This document shows, piece by piece, positions 1 to 5,687 of a DNA stretch of 8,014 nucleotides. The position numbers and the translations under genes were made by a program. Source of the DNA: Prevotellaceae bacterium (GTDB lineage: Bacteria; Bacteroidota; Bacteroidia; Bacteroidales; UBA932); NCBI GenBank assembly GCA_031278135.1, contig JAITKY010000158.1:1-8014 (forward strand), read 5' to 3'. The notes beneath the pieces are model-generated. The model made no database searches. It was not told the origin of the DNA and saw only the letters and a program-made list of their open reading frames with translations. The first letter of the stretch is position 1, and every line of letters starts with the position of its first letter.

Positions 1-40
1 CTTTAATTTAATAAAGTATAAAAATAAAATTATAGAGATT

Positions 41-625
41 ATGGAAGTGTTGTTAGACCCTCAAAAACAGTACACGTACGCCGACTATCTAACATGGTTG
101 GACGATAAACGATGCGAATTAATAAACGGTTTTGTTAATATGATGTCAGCGCCTAAAATTAAACATCAAGAAATTAGTATGAATTTAAGCGGCGCATTGT
201 TTATTATTATTAAAAAAAACAAAGGCAAATGCAAGATTTATTCGGCGCCGTTTGATGTACGACTGCCTAAGAATGGCGAGAAAGACGACAATCTGATTTA
301 CACCGTTGTGCAGCCGGATATTTGCATTATATGCGATCCTTCAAAATTGGAAGATGAGCGAGGTTGTCTTGGCGCTCCCGACTTTATTGCCGAGATACAG
401 TCGGCATCGACTGCCAAATATGATTTACACGAAAAATTCATGCTCTACGAAACCGTCGGCGTGCGTGAATATTGGGTTGTATTTCCGTATGAAAAAAGTA
501 TTATACAGTTCATTTTGCAACCCGACGGGAAATATGATAAAGGAACACTGTACGAAACAGGAAAAGTCCCGATACATATTTTCGATGGTATCGAAATTGA
601 TTTGAAAGATATATATAATGAATAA
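41..625 (+). CDS. Uma2 family (DUF820) PD-(D/E)XK nuclease-like protein
   Basis: This 194-residue protein has the full Uma2/DUF820 pattern and the usual length of about 190. The family has a restriction-endonuclease-like PD-(D/E)XK fold; its cellular role is poorly known. Visible motifs are ELING at 26-30 (Glu26), SAP-FDVRL at 68-75, QPDICI at 91-96 (Asp93), an AEIQSAST segment at 117-124 (Glu118) followed by Lys126 and Lys132, and GVREYWVV at 140-147. Asp93 and Glu118 with a following Lys are the expected metal-binding and catalytic residues. The segment after Glu118 reads IQSAS where most members have a form like ILSPS, a mild departure. The ATG at 41 follows an A-rich leader without a clear Shine-Dalgarno. 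Such genes are often scattered in many copies in genomes, so neighbours say little about function. Family assignment is firm; activity is inferred. Confidence 0.88.
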   Translation: MEVLLDPQKQYTYADYLTWLDDKRCELINGFVNMMSAPKIKHQEISMNLSGALFIIIKKNKGKCKIYSAPFDVRLPKNGEKDDNLIYTVVQPDICIICDPSKLEDERGCLGAPDFIAEIQSASTAKYDLHEKFMLYETVGVREYWVVFPYEKSIIQFILQPDGKYDKGTLYETGKVPIHIFDGIEIDLKDIYNE

Positions 626-713
626 TGAAAAGATATTTGAGCGGATTGAAAGTATCGACCGTGTTGCGCAGGATTAGAATTACAATAAACAACGAAAATT
701 GGCAATAAAATAT

Positions 714-1583
714 ATGTTAGTTATACCTTCATCAGAGCTGATTATTAATTCCGACGGATCGATATTTCACTTACATCTCCGTCCGGACGAAATTGCCGAC
801 ACAGTTATTTTGGTTGGCGACCCCGCACGTGTGGACATGGTTGCGGCTTATTTCGACAAAATCGAAGTAGAAAAAGCAAACAGAGAGTTTGTTACCAAGA
901 CCGGATATATCGGTAAGACCCATCTGTCGGTTTTGTCCACAGGAATCGGAACCGACAATATCGATATTGTAATGACCGAATTAGATGCTTTAGTCAATGT
1001 AGATTTCGGTTCCCGTACAGCGAAACAACATCATTCTTTGCGAATACTTCGTCTTGGCACTTCGGGCGCTTTGCACGAGGATATACCGTTAGGAAGCATT
1101 ATAATGTCCGATATATCTGTTGGTTTCGACGGATTACTTAATTTTTACGCCAATCGTGACAGTGTCAGTTTACAGGCAATGGAAAGATCGTTCATCGAGC
1201 ATACGAATTGGAATAAACAACTTGCGACGCCATATTTTGTGCCTGCATCAGAAGCGCTTGTAAATCTCTTCGACGAAGATGTCATTCATGGAATCACCAT
1301 TTCGGCGCCCGGCTTTTACGGTCCACAAGGGCGAGTCGTACGCTTGGGGCTTGCCGATCCGGATTTGTTGTCGAAAATCGAATCGTTTCGATATAATGAT
1401 ATGAGAATTAATAATTTCGAAATGGAAAGTTCGGCTATAGCCGGATTATCGTTATTACTTGGACATCAGGCAGCGACAATCTGTACAGCAATAGCCAACA
1501 GGTATCTCAAAGATATGAATACCGACTATAAATATTACGTTACAAAAATGATAGAAAAAGCAATTGAAAAAATAATACAGTAA
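714..1583 (+). CDS. Nucleoside phosphorylase, uridine phosphorylase-like
   Basis: This 289-residue enzyme of the PNP/UDP family would split nucleosides with phosphate into a free base and (deoxy)ribose-1-phosphate in cytoplasmic salvage. Family motifs, numbered from the ATG at 714, are GDPARV at 35-40 (phosphate-binding Arg39), STGIGTDNIDIV at 75-86, RLGTSGAL at 113-120 (Arg113 near phosphate) and EMES at 236-239 (ribose-contacting Met/Glu). The FYGPQGR segment at 201-207 provides a Gln-x-Arg pair (Gln205, Arg207) like the uracil-binding pair of E. coli Udp, so uridine is the favoured substrate; this is inference. The frame can be extended to a TTG at 699, but I prefer the ATG at 714 because related Bacteroidetes proteins begin just before the SSELIIN segment. 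The downstream methyltransferase starts 12 nt after the stop, suggesting one transcript. Confidence 0.9.
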   Translation: MLVIPSSELIINSDGSIFHLHLRPDEIADTVILVGDPARVDMVAAYFDKIEVEKANREFVTKTGYIGKTHLSVLSTGIGTDNIDIVMTELDALVNVDFGSRTAKQHHSLRILRLGTSGALHEDIPLGSIIMSDISVGFDGLLNFYANRDSVSLQAMERSFIEHTNWNKQLATPYFVPASEALVNLFDEDVIHGITISAPGFYGPQGRVVRLGLADPDLLSKIESFRYNDMRINNFEMESSAIAGLSLLLGHQAATICTAIANRYLKDMNTDYKYYVTKMIEKAIEKIIQ

Positions 1584-1595
1584 AAATATACAAAT

Positions 1596-2396
1596 ATGAA
1601 ACATTTAATACGCTGGTTTTTGAATCACATTCCCCGCAAATATTTGCAACTTTTTGCGCAATTTGCAACCCGTTTGATTTCGGTGTTTTACATCGGCAAC
1701 AAAGTCGAGTGTAATGTCTGTCGAAGGCATTACCGGAAGTTTTTACCATACGGATACGTTAAATCTCGCGCAAACGCTTTATGTCCCAACTGCCTTTCGC
1801 TCGAACGTCATCGTTTGATGCAGTTGTATTTACAGTATAAAACGAAGTTTTATACCTCGAATCCCCGCACTTTGCATGTGGCGCCCGAATTTTGTTTTCT
1901 CAGACGTTTCGAAAGATTACTTGGCGAAAATTATGTAACCGCCGATCTCGAATCGCCTTTAGCAAAAGTCAAGATGGATGTTCAAGCCATGCCGTTCAAA
2001 GACAATACTTTTGATGTGATTTTCTGTAATCACATACTCGAACATGTTGACGACGATCTGAAAGCCTTGCATGAATTGTATCGTGTGCTGAAACCGGGAG
2101 GCTGGGGAATCATTCAATCGCCAATAAATTACGACAGAACAACAACATACGAAGACGCAAACATTGTAACTCCCGAAGAACGAACAAAACATTTCGGACA
2201 ACATGACCATCTGCGTGAATTTGGCGCCGATTATGCCCTGCGTCTGGCAAAAGCCGGGTTTGATGTTATCGAAGACCATTATGTCGAAACGCTTTCTCCG
2301 GAAAAAATCAAACGAAATGCACTGCCCGAACATGAAATAATTTATTTTGTCAAAAAAAAAATGACAGTTAAAAGCATTGACAGTCAGGATCTTTAA
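1596..2396 (+). CDS. Class I SAM-dependent methyltransferase with N-terminal four-cysteine motif
   Basis: This 266-residue protein has two parts. Residues 39-66 hold two CxxC pairs (Cys39/Cys42 and Cys63/Cys66), a probable zinc ribbon or knuckle. Residues about 90-230 form a Methyltransf_11-type Rossmann domain: LHVAPE at 93-98 stands at motif I in place of the usual Gly-rich loop, the acidic end of strand 2 is ADLES at 116-120, MDVQAMPF at 127-134 and FDVIFCNHILEHVDDD at 139-154 are motifs II-III, and ELYRVLKPGG at 160-169 is the classic post-motif. The substrate cannot be told from sequence. Such proteins in Bacteroidetes are often near surface-polysaccharide or cell-envelope genes, but no such neighbour is visible here. 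An A10 run (2352-2361) close to the 3' end encodes VKKKM, and the 11 residues after it look like an appended tail. Confidence 0.85.
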   Translation: MKHLIRWFLNHIPRKYLQLFAQFATRLISVFYIGNKVECNVCRRHYRKFLPYGYVKSRANALCPNCLSLERHRLMQLYLQYKTKFYTSNPRTLHVAPEFCFLRRFERLLGENYVTADLESPLAKVKMDVQAMPFKDNTFDVIFCNHILEHVDDDLKALHELYRVLKPGGWGIIQSPINYDRTTTYEDANIVTPEERTKHFGQHDHLREFGADYALRLAKAGFDVIEDHYVETLSPEKIKRNALPEHEIIYFVKKKMTVKSIDSQDL

Positions 2397-2415
2397 AATA
2401 AAGGTGTCAAAAATA

Positions 2416-2446
2416 TTTGGCAGTAAGAAAAAAGTGTGTACCTTTG
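2416..2446 (+). promoter_or_regulatory. Bacteroidota-type promoter of rpsH
   Basis: TTTG at 2416-2419, a 19-base spacer, and TACCTTTG at 2439-2446 match the Bacteroidota -33/-7 consensus (TTTG, N19-21, TANNTTTG) exactly. Transcription would begin at about 2450-2453, giving a leader of about 110 nt before the rpsH ATG. A promoter here is expected because the genes that normally precede rpsH in the spc operon are not upstream. Confidence 0.85.
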
Positions 2447-2452
2447 CGGCTC

Positions 2453-2470
2453 CTAATCGGTGACGGTTAG
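2453..2470 (+). promoter_or_regulatory. GNRA-capped hairpin at the 5' end of the rpsH leader
   Basis: Bases 2453-2459 (CTAATCG) pair with 2464-2470 (CGGTTAG) as a 7-bp stem with one U-G wobble, closed by the GUGA tetraloop 2460-2463, which fits the GNRA class. It lies at the predicted 5' end of the transcript. It could protect the mRNA end or act in regulation; function is inference. It is not a terminator, since no U-tract follows. Confidence 0.5.
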
Positions 2471-2514
2471 AGTTATGTTTATATTAAAAAATTAGTTAAA
2501 AAATTTGGATATCG

Positions 2515-2533
2515 GGCGCCGGATTCGAGCGTC
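2515..2533 (+). promoter_or_regulatory. Second leader hairpin with bulged A, upstream of rpsH
   Basis: Bases 2515-2521 (GGCGCCG) pair with 2526-2527 (CG) and 2529-2533 (GCGTC), including one G-U pair, around a GATT tetraloop (2522-2525) and leaving A2528 bulged. This GC-rich stem stands out in a very AT-rich leader and ends 30 nt before the start codon. A helix with an unpaired A next to the S8 gene invites the idea of autogenous control by S8, but I do not see the full S8-site core known from E. coli 16S helix 21 or the spc mRNA. Confidence 0.4.
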
Positions 2534-2563
2534 GGAATAAAATTAAAAAAAAATTAAGTAAAA

Positions 2564-2959
2564 ATGACTGATCCAATAGCAGATTACCTTACGAGAATCC
2601 GCAATGCGGTTAAGGCGAATCACAAAGTAGTGGAGATTCCATCCTCCAAGATCAAGCAGGAATTGACAAAAGTCCTGCACGAAAAAGGCTATATCCTGAG
2701 CTATAAGTTCGTTGATTCCAAGCCACAAGGCATAATCAAAATAGCCTTAAAATATCATCCCGAAACAAAAAATTCGGCGATTAAACATCTGAGACGAGTC
2801 AGTCGTCCCGGATTGCGTCGTTATACAAGCGCTGTTTCCATGCCGAGAGTATTGAACGGGCTTGGTATTGCAATTGTTTCGACGTCGAAAGGCGTGATTA
2901 CCGACAAAGAAGCCCGCGAAATGAATATCGGCGGCGAAGTTATTTGTTATGTTTATTAA
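2564..2959 (+). CDS. rpsH: 30S ribosomal protein S8 (uS8)
   Basis: This 131-residue protein is a full-length uS8, which binds helix 21 of 16S rRNA early in small-subunit assembly and in E. coli also represses the spc operon. The N-terminus [14 protein letters not shown] (2-15) and the C-terminal signature [13 protein letters not shown] (106-118) plus GGEVICYVY (123-131) are diagnostic. Unusually, the upstream gene is a methyltransferase rather than rpsN, and rpsH has its own promoter with a structured leader. The next ribosomal gene, rplF, is 1.27 kb away behind two unrelated genes. The start follows an A-rich stretch without a Shine-Dalgarno, as is common for highly expressed Bacteroidota genes. 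Confidence 0.98.
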   Translation: MTDPIADYLTRIRNAVKANHKVVEIPSSKIKQELTKVLHEKGYILSYKFVDSKPQGIIKIALKYHPETKNSAIKHLRRVSRPGLRRYTSAVSMPRVLNGLGIAIVSTSKGVITDKEAREMNIGGEVICYVY

Positions 2960-2994
2960 TGGTTGATTAACATATCTTTATCAGGTAAATAGAA

Positions 2995-3438
2995 ATGAAA
3001 AACGTAATCAGAATAAGTATTTGGGACTGGATGTACGCAGGAATATGGTGCCTGTTACTTTTGGCAGCGACATTTCCAAGTATTTTTTTGAGCTATGATT
3101 TTTCGTTTCTAAATGATTCCAAAGAGACGCCAATATCTGGAATTTCAAAGTCATACATGTTTGCAGCCGTAATGATAGTTGTTGTACATTTGTTGGATGT
3201 TGTTCATATAGTTAGTTCAAATGAACTGAGTTACAACAAAATGAAGACAGGATTTCAACAAACATTGCTATCAATAATGTTGATAGCGATATCTCTGATT
3301 TTTGTCAGTTCTCTTGATTCTTGTGCAGCGCGAATGTTTTGGTTTTTTCTGTTTTGGGGAATACTTTTTGTTTACAAGGCTTGTTGCGTTCGAATGCTTA
3401 ACGGGAAATCGATAAATATAGTAAAAGTACGAATTTAA
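2995..3438 (+). CDS. Small four-helix membrane protein of unknown function
   Basis: I do not recognise a family for this 147-residue protein. It is strongly hydrophobic, with four likely membrane segments at about 11-33, 53-73, 88-107 and 112-131, and a short basic tail ending KVRI. The short loop between segments 3 and 4 holds a Cys (Cys110), and Cys130/Cys131 lie at the end of segment 4. There is no signal-peptide cleavage site or catalytic motif. It begins 35 nt after rpsH and ends 5 nt before the S24-like gene, so the pair is probably translated together. Its base use is more AT-rich than that of the ribosomal genes on either side, with many ATA, TTT and AAT codons, which suggests later insertion. 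It may be a partner or sensor for the next protein; this is inferred from adjacency only. Confidence 0.75.
   Translation: MKNVIRISIWDWMYAGIWCLLLLAATFPSIFLSYDFSFLNDSKETPISGISKSYMFAAVMIVVVHLLDVVHIVSSNELSYNKMKTGFQQTLLSIMLIAISLIFVSSLDSCAARMFWFFLFWGILFVYKACCVRMLNGKSINIVKVRI
3264..3290. repeat. Inverted repeat inside the four-helix membrane protein gene
   Basis: GCTATCAA at 3267-3274 and TTGATAGC at 3280-3287 are perfect 8-base complements around a 5-base loop. The pairing extends to 11 bp (3264-3274 with 3280-3290) if one T-G wobble is allowed. It lies within coding sequence for the third membrane segment and may be chance. Confidence 0.4.
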
Positions 3439-3443
3439 AAGAA

Positions 3444-4109
3444 ATGTATATGGTATCATTAATTGCTATTTTGAGTTTATTTGTTATTTATGTATTTCTT
3501 GTGTTTACAATAAAAATGAAACCAAAAGTATATAGAACCGTATCGGCAGGCGACTCAAACAAAGATTTCAGTTCGACAATAGAATTACGTACAAATATTT
3601 ATCAACACAATTTGATTTCGAAAAAAGTGGAAATCAATCCTGCAAAGTATGATGTATACATAGTTATCGGCGATTCGATGGGGGATTCCCACATAAACGA
3701 CCGGGATTTTGTACTTGTCAAAAAATTGAACGATAACGATAAATACAATATAAAACAAGGCAATGTGTTACTTTTGGAAATCGACAAAAACAAAGATTCC
3801 GGACAAAGCAGCGGTGTAGAATTTAAGTTACGGAAACATATCTCTTACATCGACAGCACGAAAGATTTTGATGCATGGATTGGTGAACTCTCGGTAGAGA
3901 TTGTTGCACAAAAAGAATATATTCGGGACAAATATAAAACACGTGTAGAAAAGTACCGACAAAACAATTCGGACACCGAAAACTTTGTATTTACGTTTTC
4001 ATCGACGTTCGACGAAAAGAAAAAAGCCGTAAAATACTCATTTCATCCCATTAAATTTTTGAATGGAGTTGTCGATTATGTTATTAAAAATGAGGATATA
4101 CCGGATTAG
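3444..4109 (+). CDS. Membrane-anchored LexA/UmuD-like (peptidase S24/S26 fold) protein
   Basis: This 221-residue protein has one N-terminal membrane helix (about 4-22) followed by basic residues (Lys24, Lys26, Lys28), which by the positive-inside rule puts the rest in the cytoplasm. Residues about 70-215 resemble the S24 domain of LexA and UmuD: VYIVIGDSM at 71-79 with candidate nucleophile Ser78, INDRDFVLVKKL at 84-95 in place of the GDxVLV strand, GNVLLLEID at 106-114, EFKLRKHI at 126-133 with candidate base Lys128, and GVVDYVIKN at 208-216 as the closing strand. Between helix and domain lies SAGDS at 34-38, an Ala35-Gly36 like the LexA/UmuD self-cleavage bond. There is no DNA-binding domain. 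The start overlaps nothing and lies 5 nt after the four-helix gene; Met3 is an alternative start. The fold is fairly likely; self-cleavage is a hypothesis. A non-catalytic or signal-peptidase-like role is possible. Confidence 0.7.
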   Translation: MYMVSLIAILSLFVIYVFLVFTIKMKPKVYRTVSAGDSNKDFSSTIELRTNIYQHNLISKKVEINPAKYDVYIVIGDSMGDSHINDRDFVLVKKLNDNDKYNIKQGNVLLLEIDKNKDSGQSSGVEFKLRKHISYIDSTKDFDAWIGELSVEIVAQKEYIRDKYKTRVEKYRQNNSDTENFVFTFSSTFDEKKKAVKYSFHPIKFLNGVVDYVIKNEDIPD

Positions 4110-4146
4110 ATAAACATTAATAAAAAAAATAAAAAAAGGGTAAAAG

Positions 4147-4177
4147 AGCGAACATATTAATAATATTCTTACCTTTG
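4147..4177 (+). promoter_or_regulatory. Bacteroidota-type promoter of rplF and downstream ribosomal genes
   Basis: TACCTTTG at 4170-4177 is a full -7 match and is followed by CGCCC. The -33 position (around 4147-4150) reads AGCG and does not match TTTG, so this half is weak. It lies 47 nt upstream of the rplF ATG, directly after the inserted two-gene module. It shares CTTTGCGCCC, and an AAAAAAGGGTA block about 37 nt upstream, with the map promoter. Confidence 0.7.
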
Positions 4178-4224
4178 CGCCCTGAAAAAAATAGAAAATT
4201 ATAATAAAATTAAAAGAATAGATA

Positions 4225-4785
4225 ATGTCAAGAATAGGAAAATTACCTGTAAACCTGCCACAAGGAGTTGTCGTCACAGTCGATGAGACGAATGTGGTTA
4301 CGGTGAAAGGGCCTCTTGGAACGTTGAAACAAAAGGTTGATCCTGATATAAAAGTCTCAGTAGAGAATGGTTCCGTCAGTTTCATACGTCCGACCGACCA
4401 GCCCCGACACCGTTCGATGCATGGTTTGTATCGTGCACTGATAAACAATATGGTATTTGGCGTTTCGACCGGATATACAATCAAACAGGAGTTGGTTGGA
4501 GTAGGCTACAAAGTCGAAGCCAAAGGGCAGGTACTCGAATTTAGTTTGGGATATTCGCATGATATCCATTTCGAGTTACCGCCGGAAGTAAAAGCCACAG
4601 CAGTGGTCGAAAAGAAAGGAGCCAATCCTTTAATTACGTTAACATCAATTGATAAACAGTTAATTGGGCAAGTTGCAGCGAAGATTCGTTCGTTCCGCAA
4701 ACCTGAACCATACAAAGGTAAAGGAATACGTTTTGTCGGCGAACACATCAGACGTAAAGCAGGCAAGTCCGCTAACGCAAAATAA
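4225..4785 (+). CDS. rplF: 50S ribosomal protein L6 (uL6)
   Basis: This 186-residue protein is a complete uL6, which binds 23S rRNA near the base of the P1/P2 stalk and the sarcin-ricin loop. It begins with SRIGKLPVNLPQGV (2-15), has two related domains (about 1-82 and 83-175), and carries the C-terminal signature KPEPYKGKGIRFVGE at 159-173 followed by a basic tail. Its length matches Bacteroidota homologs. It is separated from its usual neighbour rpsH by two foreign-looking genes and is served by its own promoter. rplR follows after 15 nt. Confidence 0.98.
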   Translation: MSRIGKLPVNLPQGVVVTVDETNVVTVKGPLGTLKQKVDPDIKVSVENGSVSFIRPTDQPRHRSMHGLYRALINNMVFGVSTGYTIKQELVGVGYKVEAKGQVLEFSLGYSHDIHFELPPEVKATAVVEKKGANPLITLTSIDKQLIGQVAAKIRSFRKPEPYKGKGIRFVGEHIRRKAGKSANAK

Positions 4786-4800
4786 TGAGAAGGAATATAT

Positions 4801-5163
4801 ATGTTATTAACAAAGTTAGATAGAAGAAAAAGAATAAAGTACCGCATTCGTAAAGTAGTGAACGGTACGTCCGAACGTCCCCGCATGTCGGTGTACAGGA
4901 GCAACAAACAGATATATGTTCAGTTTATCGACGACACCAAAGGAGTAACGTTGGCATCGGCATCGTCGCGCGATAAATCATTAGCCGGGCAAATCGTCGG
5001 GAAAACCGGAGTCGAAATAGCTCGTTTAGTTGGAAAATTATCTGCCGAACGCGCTCAGGAAAAAGGTATTACAGCCGTAGTCTTCGATCGTGGCGGATAT
5101 CTTTATCATGGAAAAATAGAAAGTTTAGCACAATCCGCCAGAGAAGGTGGTCTTAAATTTTAG
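4801..5163 (+). CDS. rplR: 50S ribosomal protein L18 (uL18)
   Basis: This 120-residue protein is uL18, which carries 5S rRNA into the central protuberance of the large subunit together with L5. The basic N-terminus [12 protein letters not shown] (7-18), the [16 protein letters not shown] segment (26-41) and the C-terminal [20 protein letters not shown] stretch (95-114) are typical. Note that L5 (rplE), its 5S partner, is not in this window although it is usually encoded a few genes upstream. An AAGGA lies just ahead of the ATG, and rpsE begins 5 nt after the stop, so the two are likely translationally coupled. Confidence 0.98.
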   Translation: MLLTKLDRRKRIKYRIRKVVNGTSERPRMSVYRSNKQIYVQFIDDTKGVTLASASSRDKSLAGQIVGKTGVEIARLVGKLSAERAQEKGITAVVFDRGGYLYHGKIESLAQSAREGGLKF

Positions 5164-5168
5164 AAATT

Positions 5169-5501
5169 ATGCCGAATACAAATATCAGAAAAGTTAAAAC
5201 CACCGATTTAGACCTCAAAGACAGGCTGGTGGCTATACAGCGTGTTACAAAAGTAACAAAAGGAGGACGTCATTTCAGTTTTGCCGCCATAGTAGTAGTA
5301 GGCGACGAAAACGGAATAGTAGGTTATGGATTAGGGAAAGCCGGCGAAGTAACCTCCGCTATTACCAAAGGCATCGAAGACGCAAAGAAGAATTTGGTCA
5401 AAGTGCCTGTTTATAAAGGCACAATACCACACGAACAAGAATCGAAATTCGGTGGTGCACAAGTGTTTATTAAGCCGGCGGCGCCCGGAACAGGAGTATA
5501 A
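5169..5501 (+). CDS. rpsE: S5 N-terminal part (110 residues) as written in the sequence
   Basis: This is the product if the TAA at 5499-5501 is obeyed. It contains the whole S5 double-stranded-RNA-binding-like domain (about 16-80), with the RNA-contacting KGGRHFSF loop at 31-38 and [15 protein letters not shown] at 51-65. It also contains the first strand of the C-terminal domain ([20 protein letters not shown], 85-104). It stops in the middle of that domain, so it should not fold normally alone. It starts 5 nt after rplR; an ATTATG context without a Shine-Dalgarno is consistent with coupling. Confidence 0.8.
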   Translation: MPNTNIRKVKTTDLDLKDRLVAIQRVTKVTKGGRHFSFAAIVVVGDENGIVGYGLGKAGEVTSAITKGIEDAKKNLVKVPVYKGTIPHEQESKFGGAQVFIKPAAPGTGV

Positions 5502-5513
5502 GCCGGCGGCGCC
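5471..5513. repeat. 15-bp direct repeat flanking the rpsE stop codon
   Basis: TAAGCCGGCGGCGCC occurs at 5471-5485 and again at 5499-5513, 28 bp apart start to start. In the first copy the frame reads ..I-K-P-A-A-P; in the second it reads stop-A-G-G-A. The 12-bp GC-rich core could arise by chance from coding Pro-Ala-Ala and Ala-Gly-Gly-Ala, but the shared TAA is what creates the stop. Confidence 0.9.
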
Positions 5514-5687
5514 ATGCGTGCCGTCCTCGAAAGCGCTGGAATACACGACGTGCTTGCGAAATCGAAAGGTTCGTCGAACCCGCACAATCTGGTGAAAGCA
5601 ACCGTAACAGCATTGCTGGAACTGCGTGATGCCTACACCGTTGCACAATTACGAGGAATCCCGATAAAAAAAGTATTTAACGGATAA
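5514..5687 (+). CDS. S5 C-terminal part (57 residues from an internal Met)
   Basis: If translation restarted after the TAA, the first Met is the conserved one of the AGGAMRAV motif, giving 57 residues with [15 protein letters not shown] at 15-29 and [11 protein letters not shown] at 37-47, the rRNA-facing half of the S5 C-terminal domain. An AGGAG at 5492-5496 lies 17 nt upstream of this ATG, too far for a normal ribosome binding site. I think an independent start is unlikely; the entry records that this half is intact and under protein-level constraint. Confidence 0.35.
   Translation: MRAVLESAGIHDVLAKSKGSSNPHNLVKATVTALLELRDAYTVAQLRGIPIKKVFNG

Larger units (their letters stand above)
5169..5687 (+). 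pseudogene. rpsE: rpsE locus: 30S ribosomal protein S5 (uS5) interrupted by an in-frame TAA
   Basis: Read through the TAA at 5499-5501, this frame gives a normal 172-codon uS5, a protein of the decoding side of the 30S subunit that is needed for accuracy and assembly. The part before the stop ends in AAPGTGV and the part after it continues [13 protein letters not shown] in the same frame, so residues on both sides of codon 111 are conserved and only that one is lost. Homologs have Ile or Val there. No insertion or deletion shifts the frame. S5 is essential, so either this is a sequence or assembly error, or the cell makes S5 by readthrough or from two pieces, or another copy exists. A 15-bp repeat starts exactly at the stop. 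I label it pseudogene only to mark the interruption. Confidence 0.85.

Noticed and set aside
1..16. CTTTA/TAAAG inverted repeat at the window start
   Set aside because: Five A/T-rich pairs with a 6-base loop are expected by chance in such AT-rich sequence, and the upstream gene is not visible.
618..677. Nineteen-codon open frame starting inside the Uma2 stop region
   Set aside because: It overlaps the Uma2 end by 8 bases and could be coupled, but it is very short, has no recognisable family and no ribosome binding site; too little to call a gene.
699..713. TTG start for the nucleoside phosphorylase, adding five residues
   Set aside because: The ATG at 714 fits the usual N-terminus of the family better and needs no rare start codon.
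2973..2980. TATCTTTA as a -7 element for the four-helix membrane protein gene
   Set aside because: It lacks the final G and has no TTTG at a 19-21 base spacing; readthrough from the rpsH promoter is the simpler explanation.
4038..4484. Minus-strand 148-codon frame across the rplF start
   Set aside because: It is antisense to the S24-like gene and rplF, has no family features, and would cover the rplF promoter; a shadow of real genes.
5499..5501. TAA reassigned to an amino acid in this organism
   Set aside because: Uma2, the phosphorylase, the methyltransferase, rpsH, rplF, rpmD and rplO all end at TAA at the expected protein end.
5169..5687. Programmed frameshift in rpsE
   Set aside because: Both halves are in the same frame, so a frameshift is neither needed nor possible as an explanation; only the stop codon itself must be bypassed.
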